A stretch of 64,000 nt of DNA from Mactra quadrangularis (Eukaryota > Mollusca > Bivalvia > Venerida > Mactridae): the NCBI GenBank assembly GCA_025267735.1, contig CM046311.1:20613020-20677019 (forward strand), read 5' to 3'. A program made the position numbers and the translations under genes. Of the stretch, positions 25,701 to 37,689 are shown in pieces; positions within the stretch are counted from its first letter, which is position 1, and every line of letters begins with the position of its first letter. A model generated the notes under the pieces. It made no database searches. It was not told the DNA's origin and saw only the letters and a list, made by a program, of their open reading frames with translations.

Positions 25701-26122
25701 TTTGTAATTCGACTCAAATAAAATATTAGTTATAGACTTAATTTCACTGAATTTTTTTCTGAAAGTGTAATACATTAATTATTTTTACTTGTAGAGTACA
25801 AAAACGCGTTATAAAATCTGCCAAACTTGAATGTTGATTTTTATTACTATTTCTATTTATATCTTAAGTTTAGTTTACATTTATATATATATTAGAGTAT
25901 ATTGAAACAAATCTGAACTACATGTAGAAGTTTCATTTCTAGAAGCATCATTATTTGTTTAAATGAGCTCTCAAAGAAACTCACATTTTCAGCTTAGGTT
26001 TCGTTTAAGATTTTCAGGGGACCCCCATAAAAAGATCTGCACATGTCTTACTTTCAAAAGACTCAGGCTACGCCACTGTTCACAGCATTGATCTATATTA
26101 CTAATACTCAATGGTTCATAGT
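25701..26122. other. Intergenic, no gene recognised
   Basis: AT-rich sequence with no recognisable gene, between the dispersed repeat and the left inverted arm. Confidence 0.45.
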
Positions 26123-26592
26123 CACACCGTATAACCCGCTAAATCGGGCACACGAGGCTAATTCGGGCGATATCCAATACGCTATATTTTTGCATCACAA
26201 CCAGTGTAAGTATTTTGGTTATTATTCTTTATATATTTAATTTCATGTTATAATATGGCACCGATCTGTCGGGCTGGGTTTGGCGATTCAGCACATTGGT
26301 TTATATTTTCTAAAAGTGAAAAAATAAGAAATTTAAGGCGAGTGAAAGACGCCCGAAGCCTAAAAAACCCGTTTTTCTAAGTTAAAAGCCATTTTTCATC
26401 TAAACTTTCGCAACGAAAGGTGTATTTTTTGTATTTGTCTTGTAGAGCTGTCCCTTTTCTATTAAAATGTCAATTTGCAACTGTTGAAACTGTATACTTT
26501 TCGAGAAATCGCCGTTTTTCTTCACTGTACTTAAAAATTGAAGCTAAATCGGGCGAAGTTGCTTTGTATTTAGCGCTAAGTCGGGGAGCAGT
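26123..26592. mobile_element. Left 470-bp arm of an inverted pair (partner 29323-29795)
   Basis: The arm begins CACACCGTATAACCCGCTAA and is about 90% or more identical, by eye, to the reverse complement of 29323-29795. It contains several spaced copies of a TAAATCGGGC-like motif near both ends. Short frames open in both arms encode the same peptide because of the repeat and are not genes. The arms may be the terminal repeats of one 3.67-kb transposon or two independent MITEs. Confidence 0.85.
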
Positions 26593-26701
26593 TGCTTTAT
26601 AAAAGATTTCATATCAAGTTTTGATTAAAAGTGACCACAAATTGACTGAGAAACAGGTTTTTATACGGTTTTTGGTGCAGCTGACTAAGCGAACTTTTGA
26701 C

Positions 26702-27146
26702 TTATATTTTAACCAATGCAATTTGCTCTACCATTCCTGTTTGTCTTATAATATTATCCTCCAGTATTGAGAAATGAATATGAATATGATACCATCGATT
26801 GTCCCAAAATAAAGAAGAAAAACTTTTACCACAACTAGGGCAAAGATGATTTGAATGGCTATCTTTGTGCATTAAATATTCTTGTTCAAAAGAAAAGTTT
26901 TTATTACACTGATTACATCTATTTTGAGAATGTGTTTTTATATGGCGTCTAAGTAGCCAACCTAACTTGAAGCATTTTCCACATTCATCACAAACATTTT
27001 TGGTTTCAGCCTGTACTTCAAGTTCAGCTGATACATTTAATAATGAACCCTCTGCAGAATCTATGAAGTGAAAACATCTGTTACTGTAGATTTTATTGGG
27101 GGAAATATTGGTACATTGTATTAAAGAGATCATCCATGATATCAGC
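26702..27146 (-). CDS. C2H2 zinc-finger exon (gene fragment or degraded gene)
   Basis: On the - strand a TTTTCATTTCAG acceptor (AG at 27147-27148) precedes an open exon that runs to a stop at 26702. Two regular C2H2 fingers are visible: CDECGKC...HIKTH and CNQCNKN...HKDSH, each C-x2-C-x12-H-x3-H. A third, CPSCGKSF, has its histidines displaced (C-x2-C-x14-H-x3-H) and the sequence after it does not look like a zinc-finger protein. The upstream exons are not identified. C2H2 proteins usually bind DNA; no target can be inferred. The exon lies between the two 470-bp inverted arms, so it may be cargo of a transposon, a captured fragment or a small host gene. Confidence 0.6.
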
Positions 27147-29322
27147 CTGAAATGAAAATAGATCATTAAATGAGAATCTTTTATTAATGAATTATAGTAT
27201 AAATATTCGTATACATACATTTGACTAGTTATCAGGTTTGCCCATTTTGAAACTTTCTTGAGGGGCTTAGATTTCTACATTAGAATGCACACTACTTACA
27301 TGTTTCAAATATATTAAAGGAGGGACAGGGATGCATGTGTATGTTTAAAGGAGAATAAACAGTCTAACTCAAATAATATATAAATGAACATTATCATACA
27401 GCGGAAATTAATCAATTGTACACCAATCATTAAAGGTGAAAATGATGTATTTGAGGTACTTTGAATGCTTAAAATAATATTGTGGTCACATGACCAAAAC
27501 CTAAATTCAGATTAAGAATAACCTTCCCATACCATGTACCTACTCTTTGTGTATTAAGTAAATAGGAAGTGACTTTGAAAATGTGATTACCATAGTTACA
27601 AAATACCCAATTTTTATTTTTTTTGTCAAATGCATACCTCTGAAGCTTGATAAAGAAATGTTAGATTTTATACTATGTTTAATGCTTTGTCAACACAATT
27701 TAGTTCAAATTGCAATGACCAGCACACTTAATCTATCTTTCCTAGACTCTTTCTATAACCAGAACTCACCTACCTTTCCATAAGGCAAGCAATTTCTTGA
27801 TTTACCTAGGAAAAGTGAGAATCTTGGCAGGCTGTTAACTGATCTACAGACCCTCATTAAAAAAATAAGTATTTAAATGATCAACTCTGTTATCATAAAG
27901 GCTACATGTATATACAATGTATTATAAAGCTTATGATGATATTAAGCAAACTTTGGCAAATATCCTCTTTTGCACTTTACAACAAATTGTATTCTGAATG
28001 CAAGGAAATGATGTCAACTTAAGAATGCATTGCATGATTTCATGCACTGAGAAGTATTTACACACCTTGTATCATTTGAGAAAATTCACTGTCTTAAATT
28101 AATTGAAATGCATATTGATGGTTAAAAATAGGGGCAAAAATGTATGCATTTGTCTTATTTGTACATTCCTGCATTGTCAAACTAACATAAAACTAGGTTA
28201 AAATGACATCATTTGAAAGACGGTTGTCCAGCCATCATATTTGTCAAGTTGTGTCTCTGTCACAATCATATTGGTCAACTTACACTTAAATATTATGTTT
28301 CATTTAATATATTTAGCTGGCTTGCTGCAGTAATGATTAGCTCAACATTGTTGTATCAAAATAAAATAAAAATAATTATATTTAAAGTGGTAGATTTAAA
28401 AATTATATCTGGCAATATGAATTCACTTATTTTTCACTAGCCATAATCAGTTTTCACTAGTCTGGGGCTTTGGGCTAGTGAACTAAGATTATGGCTATTA
28501 TGTGTGGCGTTTTTAAATGTACTAGAACATTTATTCAGAGCAAAATGTTCTGATGAAATGTAATTTAAAGTTAACCATGTACACAAGCTTGTGAAGGTTT
28601 TGACAATTCATGCATTTTATATTCCTACCATTAATGCTGAATATTGTCCAGTCATAGATCAGTAACACGCAATATTCTAGTTTAACACCTAAACACATTA
28701 GCACTTTAATGTATAGTAGTTATGACCAGGGTTGATGTCTGATTCATTGTCATTAATTACTCATTTTGGACATCTCTATTTGTTGTGTGAGCACACGACG
28801 GACTTTTTTATTGGTTTATAGCTTTAAAGGGAGGTAAATCTATGAATATGTTATTGACAATATAAGAGAGGTAATACATCCAGTTTTGTACGATGCCCTG
28901 AAAGAGTACCGGACAGAGTTACTAATGTGTAGTTTCAACAAGTTGCTGTGGCTAAAGAAAACGAGCTAGAATGATTAAAACGACACGGATAAATCCCATG
29001 TAATTTAATTTCTAATTAAAAACTTTTTTTTTCAGCCATTAAAACAATAAATTCTAGGTAGCTTCTCCATATGTTTTTAATGTTCGATTAGAACAAAGCT
29101 GACTTAATTGATTATTAATACCTTGCCTATAAAGATCGGATAGTCAGGTATTCATGGTACTCAAGTACAACGTACTTACCAAAAACAGTAAGTGACATTC
29201 AATCATCTAATGACTTCCATAAATAACTGAATACAAGATTTAGTACTTAAGTCTTTTTTTAGTGGGATATAATCTTTAACTTGTCAATTAGAAGATATTT
29301 CCGTAAGCTATGTATCCCAAAG
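27147..29322. other. DNA between the inverted arms; no further exon identified
   Basis: Apart from the zinc-finger exon I see no convincing coding sequence. A small imperfect inverted repeat (TAGCCATAATC and GATTATGGCTA) lies at 28439-28497. Confidence 0.5.
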
Positions 29323-29795
29323 ACCACTGCTTCTCGACTTAGCGCTAAATACAAAGCAACTTCGCCCGATTTAGCTTCAATTTTTGAGTACAGTGAAGTA
29401 AAACGGCGATTTCTTGAAAAGTATACAGTTTCAACGGTTGCAAATTATCATTTTAATAGAAAAGAGACAGCTCTACAAGACAAACACAAGAATTACACCT
29501 TTCGTTGCGAAAGTTTAGATGAAAAATGACTTTAAACTTAGAAAAACGGGTTTTTAGGCTTCGAGTGTCTTCAACTCGCCTTAAATTTCTTATTTTTTCA
29601 CTTTTAGAAAGTATAAACCAATGTGCTGAATCGCCAAACCCAGCCCAACAGATCGGTGCCACTATCATAACATGAAATTAAATATATAAAGAATAATAAC
29701 CAAAATACTTACACTGGTTGTGATGCAAAAATATAGCGTATTGGATATCGCCCGAATTAGCCTCGCGCGCCCGATTTAGCGGGTTATACGGTGTG
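29323..29795. mobile_element. Right 473-bp arm of the inverted pair
   Basis: Reverse complement of 26123-26592; its outer end reads GGTTATACGGTGTG. It abuts the next element, which starts at 29797, with one base between. Confidence 0.85.
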
Positions 29796-30394
29796 ATTAT
29801 CAACGCACCTGTGCGTTGATATAAACAATTATCAAGATTTGAGCATTTTGTAGTCGACACCGGTTGTCCTAAGCCAATCAAAACTATGCATTTGAGGTCA
29901 CATGATAAGAAAATGGCCGTGAAATAGTAAAAAAAGGGGTGCGATAATGGACTCGTCTAGTTGTTGACTAAAATCAAGCTGGCGCATAGTCAATAGCGGG
30001 CATTAGCGGATGTTTAGGAAGGCTGCACACTACTAAATATTTTAGCGGACGGCGGAACGATTTACCACATACTCCCCATACTTATTGTATGTTTAGGAAG
30101 GCTACACGCCACTAAATATTTTAGCGGACGTAAACATTTTCATGCAAGTATTTTTGATCGGAAATAAGTAAAATTTACAAAGATAACTAATGAATAGTAA
30201 ATAGAATTGTTCATCGAAATCAATATGCATTTTATATTCATAACATCTGCCCCGTTAGCAAGTGAATATTAACCACAAAATAAATACATCTATGGAGAAG
30301 AAATCAAACACGGCTAAGCGTTGGAAATGCTAATACTTGTAGTGTTAAATACATACGTTGAAGTGAATCGATGAATTAATTTGCCAATTATCCT

Positions 30395-30965
30395 AATTAT
30401 CCCCCTTTTATAAACAAGTAGTGAAATCGAAAACGAAAGTAGACTAAAAATTCCATAATTATTCCCCTTTGTTGTGGTTACGTATGAAATCAATCGTCGT
30501 TACTTACCAACTTAAAAAGTATTGAATTTTATTCTTGGATATGAACATCTAATCAAGGTTTGTAAACAATTTTTGTCTGTTGAAATTTTTATAAACAAAA
30601 CTATTTGAATGAGTCACTTTCTCTGTTTTGTTTTTGTTGGGTTTAAACGCCGTAGCAACACATTTTATAGGTCATATAACGGCGGTCAGTCAACCTACTA
30701 ACTTCTTCTGGAAAGGCTAAATCTCTGGATTCAGCTGTTAACCAACTACTTAACGCATACTTTCCTCAGTTACTAACAACTGTCCTACATAATTAAAAAT
30801 TATTGGTTGGAGGGAGAATGGCCGTAGAAATAATTTCATGACCAAGCTCCACGAAAGTATGCCCTGCCCGGGATTTTTTTCTAAATACTACGATGAGTTA
30901 ATTTTAAACAGCAGATACATTTATGAACATGATGAAACTGTCTCTGAGCAGTGTAGTTGTAAAGA
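30395..30965. repeat. Dispersed repeat in the foldback centre, split by a SINE
   Basis: It matches 31545-31785 (direct orientation, no SINE), 143-255, 51500-51660 and 54848-54960. The shared core is TCTTGGATATGAACATCTAA followed by TCAAGGTTTGTAAACAATTT. The match resumes after the SINE at about 30875 (AATACTACGATGAGTT). Confidence 0.8.
30624..30874 (-). repeat. SINE family 1, head-truncated copy
   Basis: On the - strand it contains CCCGGGCAGGGCATACTTTC, a body with GACTGACCGCCGTTATATGA and the tail TGTTGCTACGGCGTTTAAAC ending in a CAAAAA-rich run. Comparison with the uninterrupted repeat at about 31685 shows the insertion point within CTTTCTC. Confidence 0.85.
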
Positions 30966-31544
30966 TAAAAAGTATTAGCATTTCCAAAAATGCTTGAAAT
31001 CAACGCTCAGCCGTGTTTGATTTCGTCTCCATAGATGTATATATTTTGTGGTTAATATTCATTTGCTAACGGGGCGGATGTTATGAATATAAAATACATA
31101 TTGATTTCGATGAACAATTCTATTTACTATTCATTAGTTATCTTTGTAAATTTTACTTATTTCCGATCAAAAATACTTGCGTGAAAATGTTTATGTCCAC
31201 TAAAATATTTAGTGGCGTGTAGCCTTCCTAAACATACAATAAGTATGGGGAGTATGTGGTAAATCGTTCCGCCTTCCGCTAAAATATTTAGTAGTGAGCA
31301 GCCTTCCTAAACATCCGCTAATGCCCGCTATTGACTATGCGCTAGCTTGATTATAGTCAACAACTAGACGAGTCCATTATCACACCCCTTTTTTACGTTT
31401 TGACGGCCATTTTCTTATCATGTGACCTCAAATGCATAGTTTTGATTGGCTTAAGACAACCGGTGTCGACTACAAAATGCTCAAATCTTGATAATTGTTT
31501 ATATCAACGCACAGGTGCGTTGATAAAAAAGAATTACAAAATTC

Positions 31545-31785
31545 TTATTATATACATAGAAACTTTCTATGCATACTTACCAAATATAAGAGTATTGATT
31601 TCAATTCTTGGATGAACATTTAATCAAGGTTTGTAAACAATTTTTGTCTGTCTGTTGATTTTTTTATAAACGCAACTATTTGAATGAGTCTTTTTCTCAA
31701 TACTACGATGAGTTTATTTTAAACAGCAGATACATTTTGATGAAACTGTATCTGACCAGTGTAGTTGTTAAGATAAAAAGAAACT
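31545..31785. repeat. Uninterrupted copy of the dispersed repeat
   Basis: Same sequence as 30510-30965 without the SINE, immediately outside the right foldback arm. The foldback element and this repeat have therefore been shuffled together. Confidence 0.75.
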
Positions 31786-32640
31786 TTCTCAGAAATTCAT
31801 TTTATGATATTTAATTGTACGCTAAAATTCTAATATTTTCTAAGGGTAGGCGAGTACTGGTTATAGACAATGGTCCAGGAAAGCTAGGACGCCGTAAAAT
31901 GACCTAATATTGGCGTTGACACGGCGTTAACTCCAATAAATAATTAATAAATAAATCTAATATTTTCCAATGTCATATTCTTAATTGTTGCTTTGTATAG
32001 CGAATTAGATTTTTTCCATATCAAAGAGAAAGATACTCGCTCTCATAAAATCAAAGTGCTGAAGGATTGAAATTGTTTGGGTTACAAAGTCAGTTATTCT
32101 ATAGGATTATTAAGAATAATTATCTACTTATCTATACTGGATTTAACGAGGTGTCAACACGTTTGGTTATTTGCCACAAGAAATAAAATTCGCCCCTCAG
32201 AGAGCCGAATATATTTTTTATCTTTACTTTTACACTTCAGTATTTAAAAAAAAAATGTCTTTCTCGTAGTAAATTATGAAGTTCAAAGTAGATCAAGATA
32301 AATAGATAATAGTTTTAATTGTTGAGTAGAAAAAAGCGTGATGTAAGCACTGCGAGGAATTTGAAAACGTGACATATGCATTGTAAGGAGTATGCACTTA
32401 ACTCTCTTTACCATTGTCTTTAACCAGTACTAGCCTACCATTCCACTTTTTCATATGCCTTATTAATGTCATTGACATACTTGTCAAATTTTCATGGATG
32501 GGTATAACCCCTCGGTGGGACTCTAACCTGTATTCCCCTCTGGACATTAGATTCGAAATTCCGGAGCGCTACTTATACGCTGCTGACCCGGTGTATACAC
32601 ATTTTAAACACATTCTTATTGGCAGTGACAGAATCTGTTA
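31786..32640. other. Intergenic, no gene recognised
   Basis: AT-rich, with a frame of about 75 codons at 32414-32641 in which I recognise nothing. Part of 31810-31870 resembles 55050-55085. Confidence 0.45.
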
Positions 32641-32760
32641 ATTTCTAGTGATGATGCTATCTTAGCCTGGGAAAAAATGAAATCCGTATTTATGCCTGCT
32701 GCAGATTCTGTTACACCCTTGAAAAAAATTTGGAAGAGAGCAATTTAATTCTGATTTTTT
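32641..32760 (+). mobile_element. Possible LINE fragment upstream of the hAT-like insertion
   Basis: A short frame reading SSDDAILAWEKMKSVF and ADSVTPLKKIW resembles the linker between endonuclease and reverse transcriptase in LINE ORF2 proteins. It breaks after about 40 codons. The assignment is tentative and rests on its position next to a clearer LINE piece. Confidence 0.35.
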
Positions 32761-32896
32761 ATAGAATAGCTTTAGACAATTGGGTCCACCATCTAAAAAT
32801 GCAAATCTTACAGTAATATAGGCATTGAAAGGATGATTACATGTGTTTTGATTAGTTAAACATTGCTGAAATGTTCAATCTTTTTACACCACTGTT

Positions 32897-34263
32897 CAGG
32901 GATGGGTCGAGTACTGGATTCCAGTACTCGAGTAGTACTTGAGTATTTCAAACTTTGTACTCGTACTAATGAGTAATGAGTACTGATTTTTCTTCAGTAC
33001 TTGAGTAGTACTCGAGTAGTACTTAAGTACTCGTGAGTATTTTTGAGTACCAGATTGTTTTGCATGAGCATATAAAAGATTTTTAGTAGAAATAAAAGAG
33101 ACGAAATTTATTTATCTATTCAATTAAACATCAAATCAAGCTTCAAATTCAATTTTAAACAAGACAATCAAAATGTTGCTGCAAATATTTTATGCAACAG
33201 TTTTTATTTTTGGTCAGTTTTATTGCCGTCTAAGCGCTATATTCTCATTCTAAAATCGAATCTTTTTTCCCACATTTCAGTTTCAGGACAACAATTTATC
33301 AAATTAGTAAAAACAAATGTAAGAATAAAGTCAAATCATGAACTAAGAATAATATATGTCTTATAAACTTGATATATGAAAACTGAATGCATAATCACAC
33401 TATATAAAATCATGCCAATAAATTTTATTTTATTCTGTGTTATTTTATATATTTATGGTGGAGGGTTTTTACTTACTTAGATTTTATAATTTATCTTTTG
33501 TATAACGCCATTGAATATGTAATATAGAAATAGGCGTTTAATCAAATGAAGAAGTTTAAGATTAAGTTTAAATCCAAATTAAACTTAAACAAAAGATTTT
33601 TGAAAAAAGACAGCCGATAGTATGTTTCCGCTTAAAATAATTGAGTTATCTTTTTTAGTTAACTAACTAACTTAATGAAACACAAAACTAAAATCTTTGT
33701 TGAATTAGCTATTGTTAAAAATTTGCATGACATTTCATCTCAATTTATATCAAAACATTGTGCAGGGTTTTTTCACCACAAAAGTGACTGTTTCAGAGAA
33801 TGTAATGTCTCGTCATTCACTTAAAAAATACTTATGACTGATGCATATAACTAGCTGATGATTTTAATAATTTATAAGCTATATGAGGAACAAACTGTGA
33901 CAAACATTGTTTTCACAATTTATGAAGAGGTATAAACTGCAAAAAGGTGTCAGACATCACATTGATATGCATAATCCGATAACAATACCTACCTATAAAA
34001 CTTGTAATCAGATAACCAATTACATGTACTTTGCATTATCATTTCTAAAGTAGTTTTAAAGAAAACTCAATCAAGAATGTAACTAGATAGAAATAAGATG
34101 GCCAGTACTCAGAAATACTCACGAGTATCGAGTACTGCTAGTTCAGTACTTGAGTAAGTACGAGTACAATTTATTTTCCTGAGTACTGAGTACATGCGAG
34201 TACTGGAAAAAGTGGTACTTATACTCATAATACTCGAGTACAAGTACGAGTACCCCATCCCGG
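32897..34263. mobile_element. Non-autonomous hAT-like transposon, perfect 8-bp target duplication
   Basis: The left end CAGGGATGGGTCGAGTAC and right end GTACGAGTACCCCATCCCGG are inverted repeats. CCACTGTT flanks the element exactly at 32889-32896 and 34264-34271. Both subterminal regions (about 32905-33055 and 34100-34250) are crowded with GAGTACT/AGTACTC motifs. CAGGG termini, 8-bp duplication and repeated subterminal motifs are hallmarks of hAT elements. The 1 kb interior has no transposase. Confidence 0.92.
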
Positions 34264-34430
34264 CCACTGTTGCAAGTTAACTTGTTGAAAAAATGCCTGT
34301 ATTGAAAACTAAAATTGGTAAATGTTTTTTAATTACTATTCATCCAAGTGTGTCAGATCTGGGTCCAATCCCAGCCCTCTCTAAATGTAACATGGTATAG
34401 TCAATGCATTCAGTGAAAGGATTAGTCAGT

Positions 34431-34955
34431 TATTTTGGAACATCCATTGATCAAAGTCTCATTATTGACTCAATGGTAATGTCAGTCATTCAAAAAGCTA
34501 ACTTAAGACTGAAGTATTTCATATAAAAATATACTTTTTGTCTTTCTATACCAAAACAATGGTCGGTCATGGCAAGTATTCAATGTCATTTTTATTATGA
34601 TTCTACTGTATGGTTTAATTCAGCAACACAAACTCTTACCGGTTAGCCGAAATAAGCTTATAAAATTTGTTCTAGATCATGATACCTAGTCTCATTTTGG
34701 AAATAAACAGTTTTCCTTTGCCAATAGGTTACCAGTTGAACTACGAGTTAATTTAAAACTCTGTGTCAAGTGTTTAACATTTATTTCAAAGATGCCTCAG
34801 CTAATTTGAAAGAGCTTTTTGTTCCTGCTAGCTCAATACTTGCGCCAGATTTAGGGTCAAATCAAATAACACGAATGACCAATGTTTCACTGACTGTGGC
34901 CGTTACTACATTCCCCAGGCCAAGGCGGTTAGTAGACGGTCATTTGCTTATATAG
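34431..34955 (+). mobile_element. LINE reverse transcriptase C-terminal remnant
   Basis: Broken frames give GTSIDQSLIIDSM, VIQKANLRLKYF and, after several stops, NIYFKDASANLKELFVPAS, which parallel the corresponding blocks in the LINE piece at 12737-13960. Noncoding LINE 3' sequence continues to about 35340, ending AGTAAATAAATATATCGAT. Confidence 0.7.
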
Positions 34956-35340
34956 GTTGATTTATGGTAATTATAACTAATTTAAGTCCATAAGTAATTT
35001 CAAGGTCTAACTAGAACTACCTCTTTTAAGCTAATCTTAAATTTAGTTTAGTTTTTAATTTTACAAAAGTATATTATCCAGTACTTTATGTTACAAGCTT
35101 GATTATATATTTTATTCATGTAATCAATTCTTGTCTTTTTGACCGAATGCTGTATCTTAAGGGCCACAATTGAAATAATATTTTATGTTTTACTCTTTTT
35201 GTGTTATTCTTGATGTATGATGTTGTTTTATATGGCTACATGTATTCAGTGGTTCACAAAAGTTATTTATTACTAAAACTTGTATTATGCTTTATTATAT
35301 GTGCCATGTTGTAACATTGTACATCAAAGTAAATAAATAT
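34956..35340 (+). mobile_element. LINE 3' untranslated tail
   Basis: It shares the GGGCCACAATTGAAATAA-like and AAATAAATAT tail organisation of the LINE copy ending at 14262. No coding. Confidence 0.5.
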
Positions 35341-35612
35341 ATCGATCATTCCTCCAGCACTCCAGTATTGTTATTCAATACGTGTATTTACAAAGGTAAA
35401 GCAAATACAAATGTATATAAACGTTTTGTATATACATATTGATTTTTGTTGATGTATAGAATGTTTATTTGAAGTAAAACTTATTATTCAAGAGTAAAAA
35501 TCCTGTTGATTTTTTATCAACCATCGTACATGGGAAAACATATTTAAACAAAACAATCATAATACGAGTACGTCAAGACCACATTTCACTACTGAAACAT
35601 TGAACACATCAA

Positions 35613-35878
35613 GGGCGGATCCAGGGTTTTTTCTAGGGGGGGGGGGCGCACTTTTTCTAATGGGGTCCAACCTTTCGAACCACCACCACATTGTACACTT
35701 ATTGAAGAATAATGCAAGATATAAATTATAAAAACTACATAACCATTAAATCTATGTTAAGCACCGAGAGAAATTGTCTCATGTTATTAAAAAAGTCAAG
35801 AAAAACATTTATGAACAGGTACATTTTTGAAATTCCAAGGGGGGTCTGAACCCCTCTGACTTCCCCCGCTGGATCTCC
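35613..35878. mobile_element. Short MITE with GGCGGATCCAG ends
   Basis: The left end GGGCGGATCCAGGG and right end CTGGATCTCC form imperfect terminal inverted repeats. The subterminal regions are G-rich on one side (an 11-12 base G run near 35636-35647) and C-rich on the other (GGGGGGTCTGAACCCC). About 266 bp, noncoding. Confidence 0.75.
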
Positions 35879-35991
35879 TTATGCACATATTATATTATGC
35901 TAATATACCATTTCAGACCACTGATTTTGATAATCATTCGTAAAAATATATCGCTATACATTCAATATTTTGTTACCCCTTTTTCAAAATC

Positions 35992-37580
35992 ATGTCACGT
36001 GAACCATATAACCAAGAACGAATGTCACAACTTTTATCTGAAGTTCTTAATGGTATTGGAATGAGTCATGAAATGGTGACGAAACGAAGAAATGTAAGAC
36101 TATTTGACGAATCAATTGAAAGACATTTTCTTCATAAAACACACTGATGTATGGGAGGTGTTTACATTTTTTTTGGAGTCAAACAGAAGGAAGCACAATT
36201 CCTGGCTTAAATTCTGATGTAGATTTGTTGTATTGTCTTAGACAACTTAATTTTATCATTGACTTATCACATCAGAAAGAAGGTAAGAAGAACTTGCTGA
36301 TGATACAAGATGGTACAGTCCCTGGATATTGTTTACTTCAAATATTGGATGATAATCCCCATGATCCTCTGATTACTTGGGATGATATCAGTATAGATGA
36401 ATCAGGAAGAAATCTCTTACATGATAACTATGCACTTAAGTCTATTCAGATGCCGGGTGCTGAACATCAAGGTCCAGTATTGGCGAGGTACTATGAATAT
36501 GGAGACTTAGACCGAGTTCCGGCTATAGCATGTGATCAATGGCCATCTGAAGGCCAAGATTGGTTAAATAGAAATCAAATCAGTGGTTGGCCTGATAGAG
36601 AGTTAGAAGACAAATGCAGACGTTCTGGATGTTTTGTTGTGTCAGTGCCTAGTAAACTCAATCCAGATCTTCAAAACGTAGAATACAGAATTTCAACATC
36701 GCTTGCTGAGAGATATTTAATGTTTAGTTTAAGCAATATTCAGGAGAAATGCTACCTTCTGTTGAAACTGTTCAGCGGGATTTTATGTATCCAAAGATGC
36801 ATACAAGTTTGTGAAGATATTTGTAAGAAAATTATATTACGTTTTAGTGAATCAAGTACCTATGATCAACAATCGTACAAATGCATTATGCCATTATTAA
36901 GTTCATTAAGAGGATTTTTGCTAGCATCATATTATATAACTTTAAAAGAACCTTTACCAAAAATTGTTTTGGATTGTCTAAAGAAAGGTTGTGAATCTGA
37001 TGTTTCCTCTAGTAGGTTAAAACTTGCAACAGTATGTTATAGTGAAGGAGAATATGAGAGAGCTGAAAAGATCTTACGTGGTGTTGATCTACTTTATAAT
37101 AGAAATGTTGTGATGCCAGTGTGTCGTTATCCTTTGGAACAGCAATATAGTAAAGAAGGGTTCTGCAGGGCTATTGGTCGTCTGCAGCAAAAATCACACT
37201 TTGTATATCGACAATTTGTATCATACAATGTAAGTTTTCTTCGTAAAGAATTTTCTATCGTACCACAAGAATTACAGAAAGAATACACATTTACAAATAT
37301 TTTACCCAATGCAGCTTATAACATATATCATGAAGTCGCAGTGGATGATTTATTAACATATTTGTATTATTTACAATACAAGAATTATATAAAACTTGGT
37401 AAACGAAATGATCAACAAATTGCTCTAAGAAATTTACAGGATGTTATTCTTAATGATAGTAAGCTATGTCACGAACACACAGTATTGAATCTGTTAGGTC
37501 AGTTGATGGAACAGCAGAACTATCCTCAACAAGCATCTATATTACTGTCGACAGAGTTTTCTTTTATTTCTATATGTTAA
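35992..37580 (+). pseudogene. cGLR copy B: degraded Mab-21/cGAS-like pseudogene
   Basis: The ATG at 35992 opens a frame equivalent to the N-terminus of copies A and D. A nonsense codon (TGA, 36145) replaces the arginine codon of copy C. The T run before the GS motif is lengthened to eight, and the next GGAAGT has lost one base, so the GS signature is destroyed (FWSQTEGS in the downstream frame). SDVD and DLDRVPA acids remain. After LLLKLF about 490 bp are missing: the whole Mab-21 C-lobe from VKSNAALK to the start of the tail. The tail then reads on and is fused, after CAACAAGCA, to sequence that lies about 500 bp downstream of copy D, ending at TAA 37580. The upstream exon and intron of the other copies are absent, and the acceptor AG is AA. 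Four independent lesions mark it as dead. Confidence 0.92.
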
Positions 37581-37689
37581 TATTTTGCATAGATTAAATT
37601 TACGTAAATATAATAGCAAGATCGTTGTCTAAAGCCATGCAGTCTTGATGTTGAACATAGTTTATTGTCCTACATCAAGTGAAAAACAG

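Larger units (their letters stand above)
29797..31526. mobile_element. Foldback element, about 550-bp inverted arms, terminal mini-palindromes
   Basis: The left arm (29797-30338) and right arm (30970-31526) are highly similar reverse complements. The outermost bases form a short palindrome, GCACCTGTGC within ATCAAC...GTTGAT, at each end, so each end could fold alone. The arms include GACACCGGTTGT, TTTAGGAAGGCTGCACAC and CTAAATATTTTAGCGGAC blocks, the last repeated twice per arm. The centre holds another dispersed repeat and a SINE. No transposase is visible. A diverged relative lies at 20240-21110. The target duplication is unclear because the left end abuts another element. Confidence 0.85.

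Noticed and set aside
26043..26240. Peptide also encoded at 29678-29881 on the other strand
   Set aside because: The identity comes from the 470-bp inverted arms; the frames extend into different flanks and have no coding signature.
35992..37580. Copy B as a processed retrocopy
   Set aside because: It lacks the upstream exons, but it has no poly-A tail and its 3' end joins genomic flank of a D-type unit; deletion of a genomic duplicate fits better.
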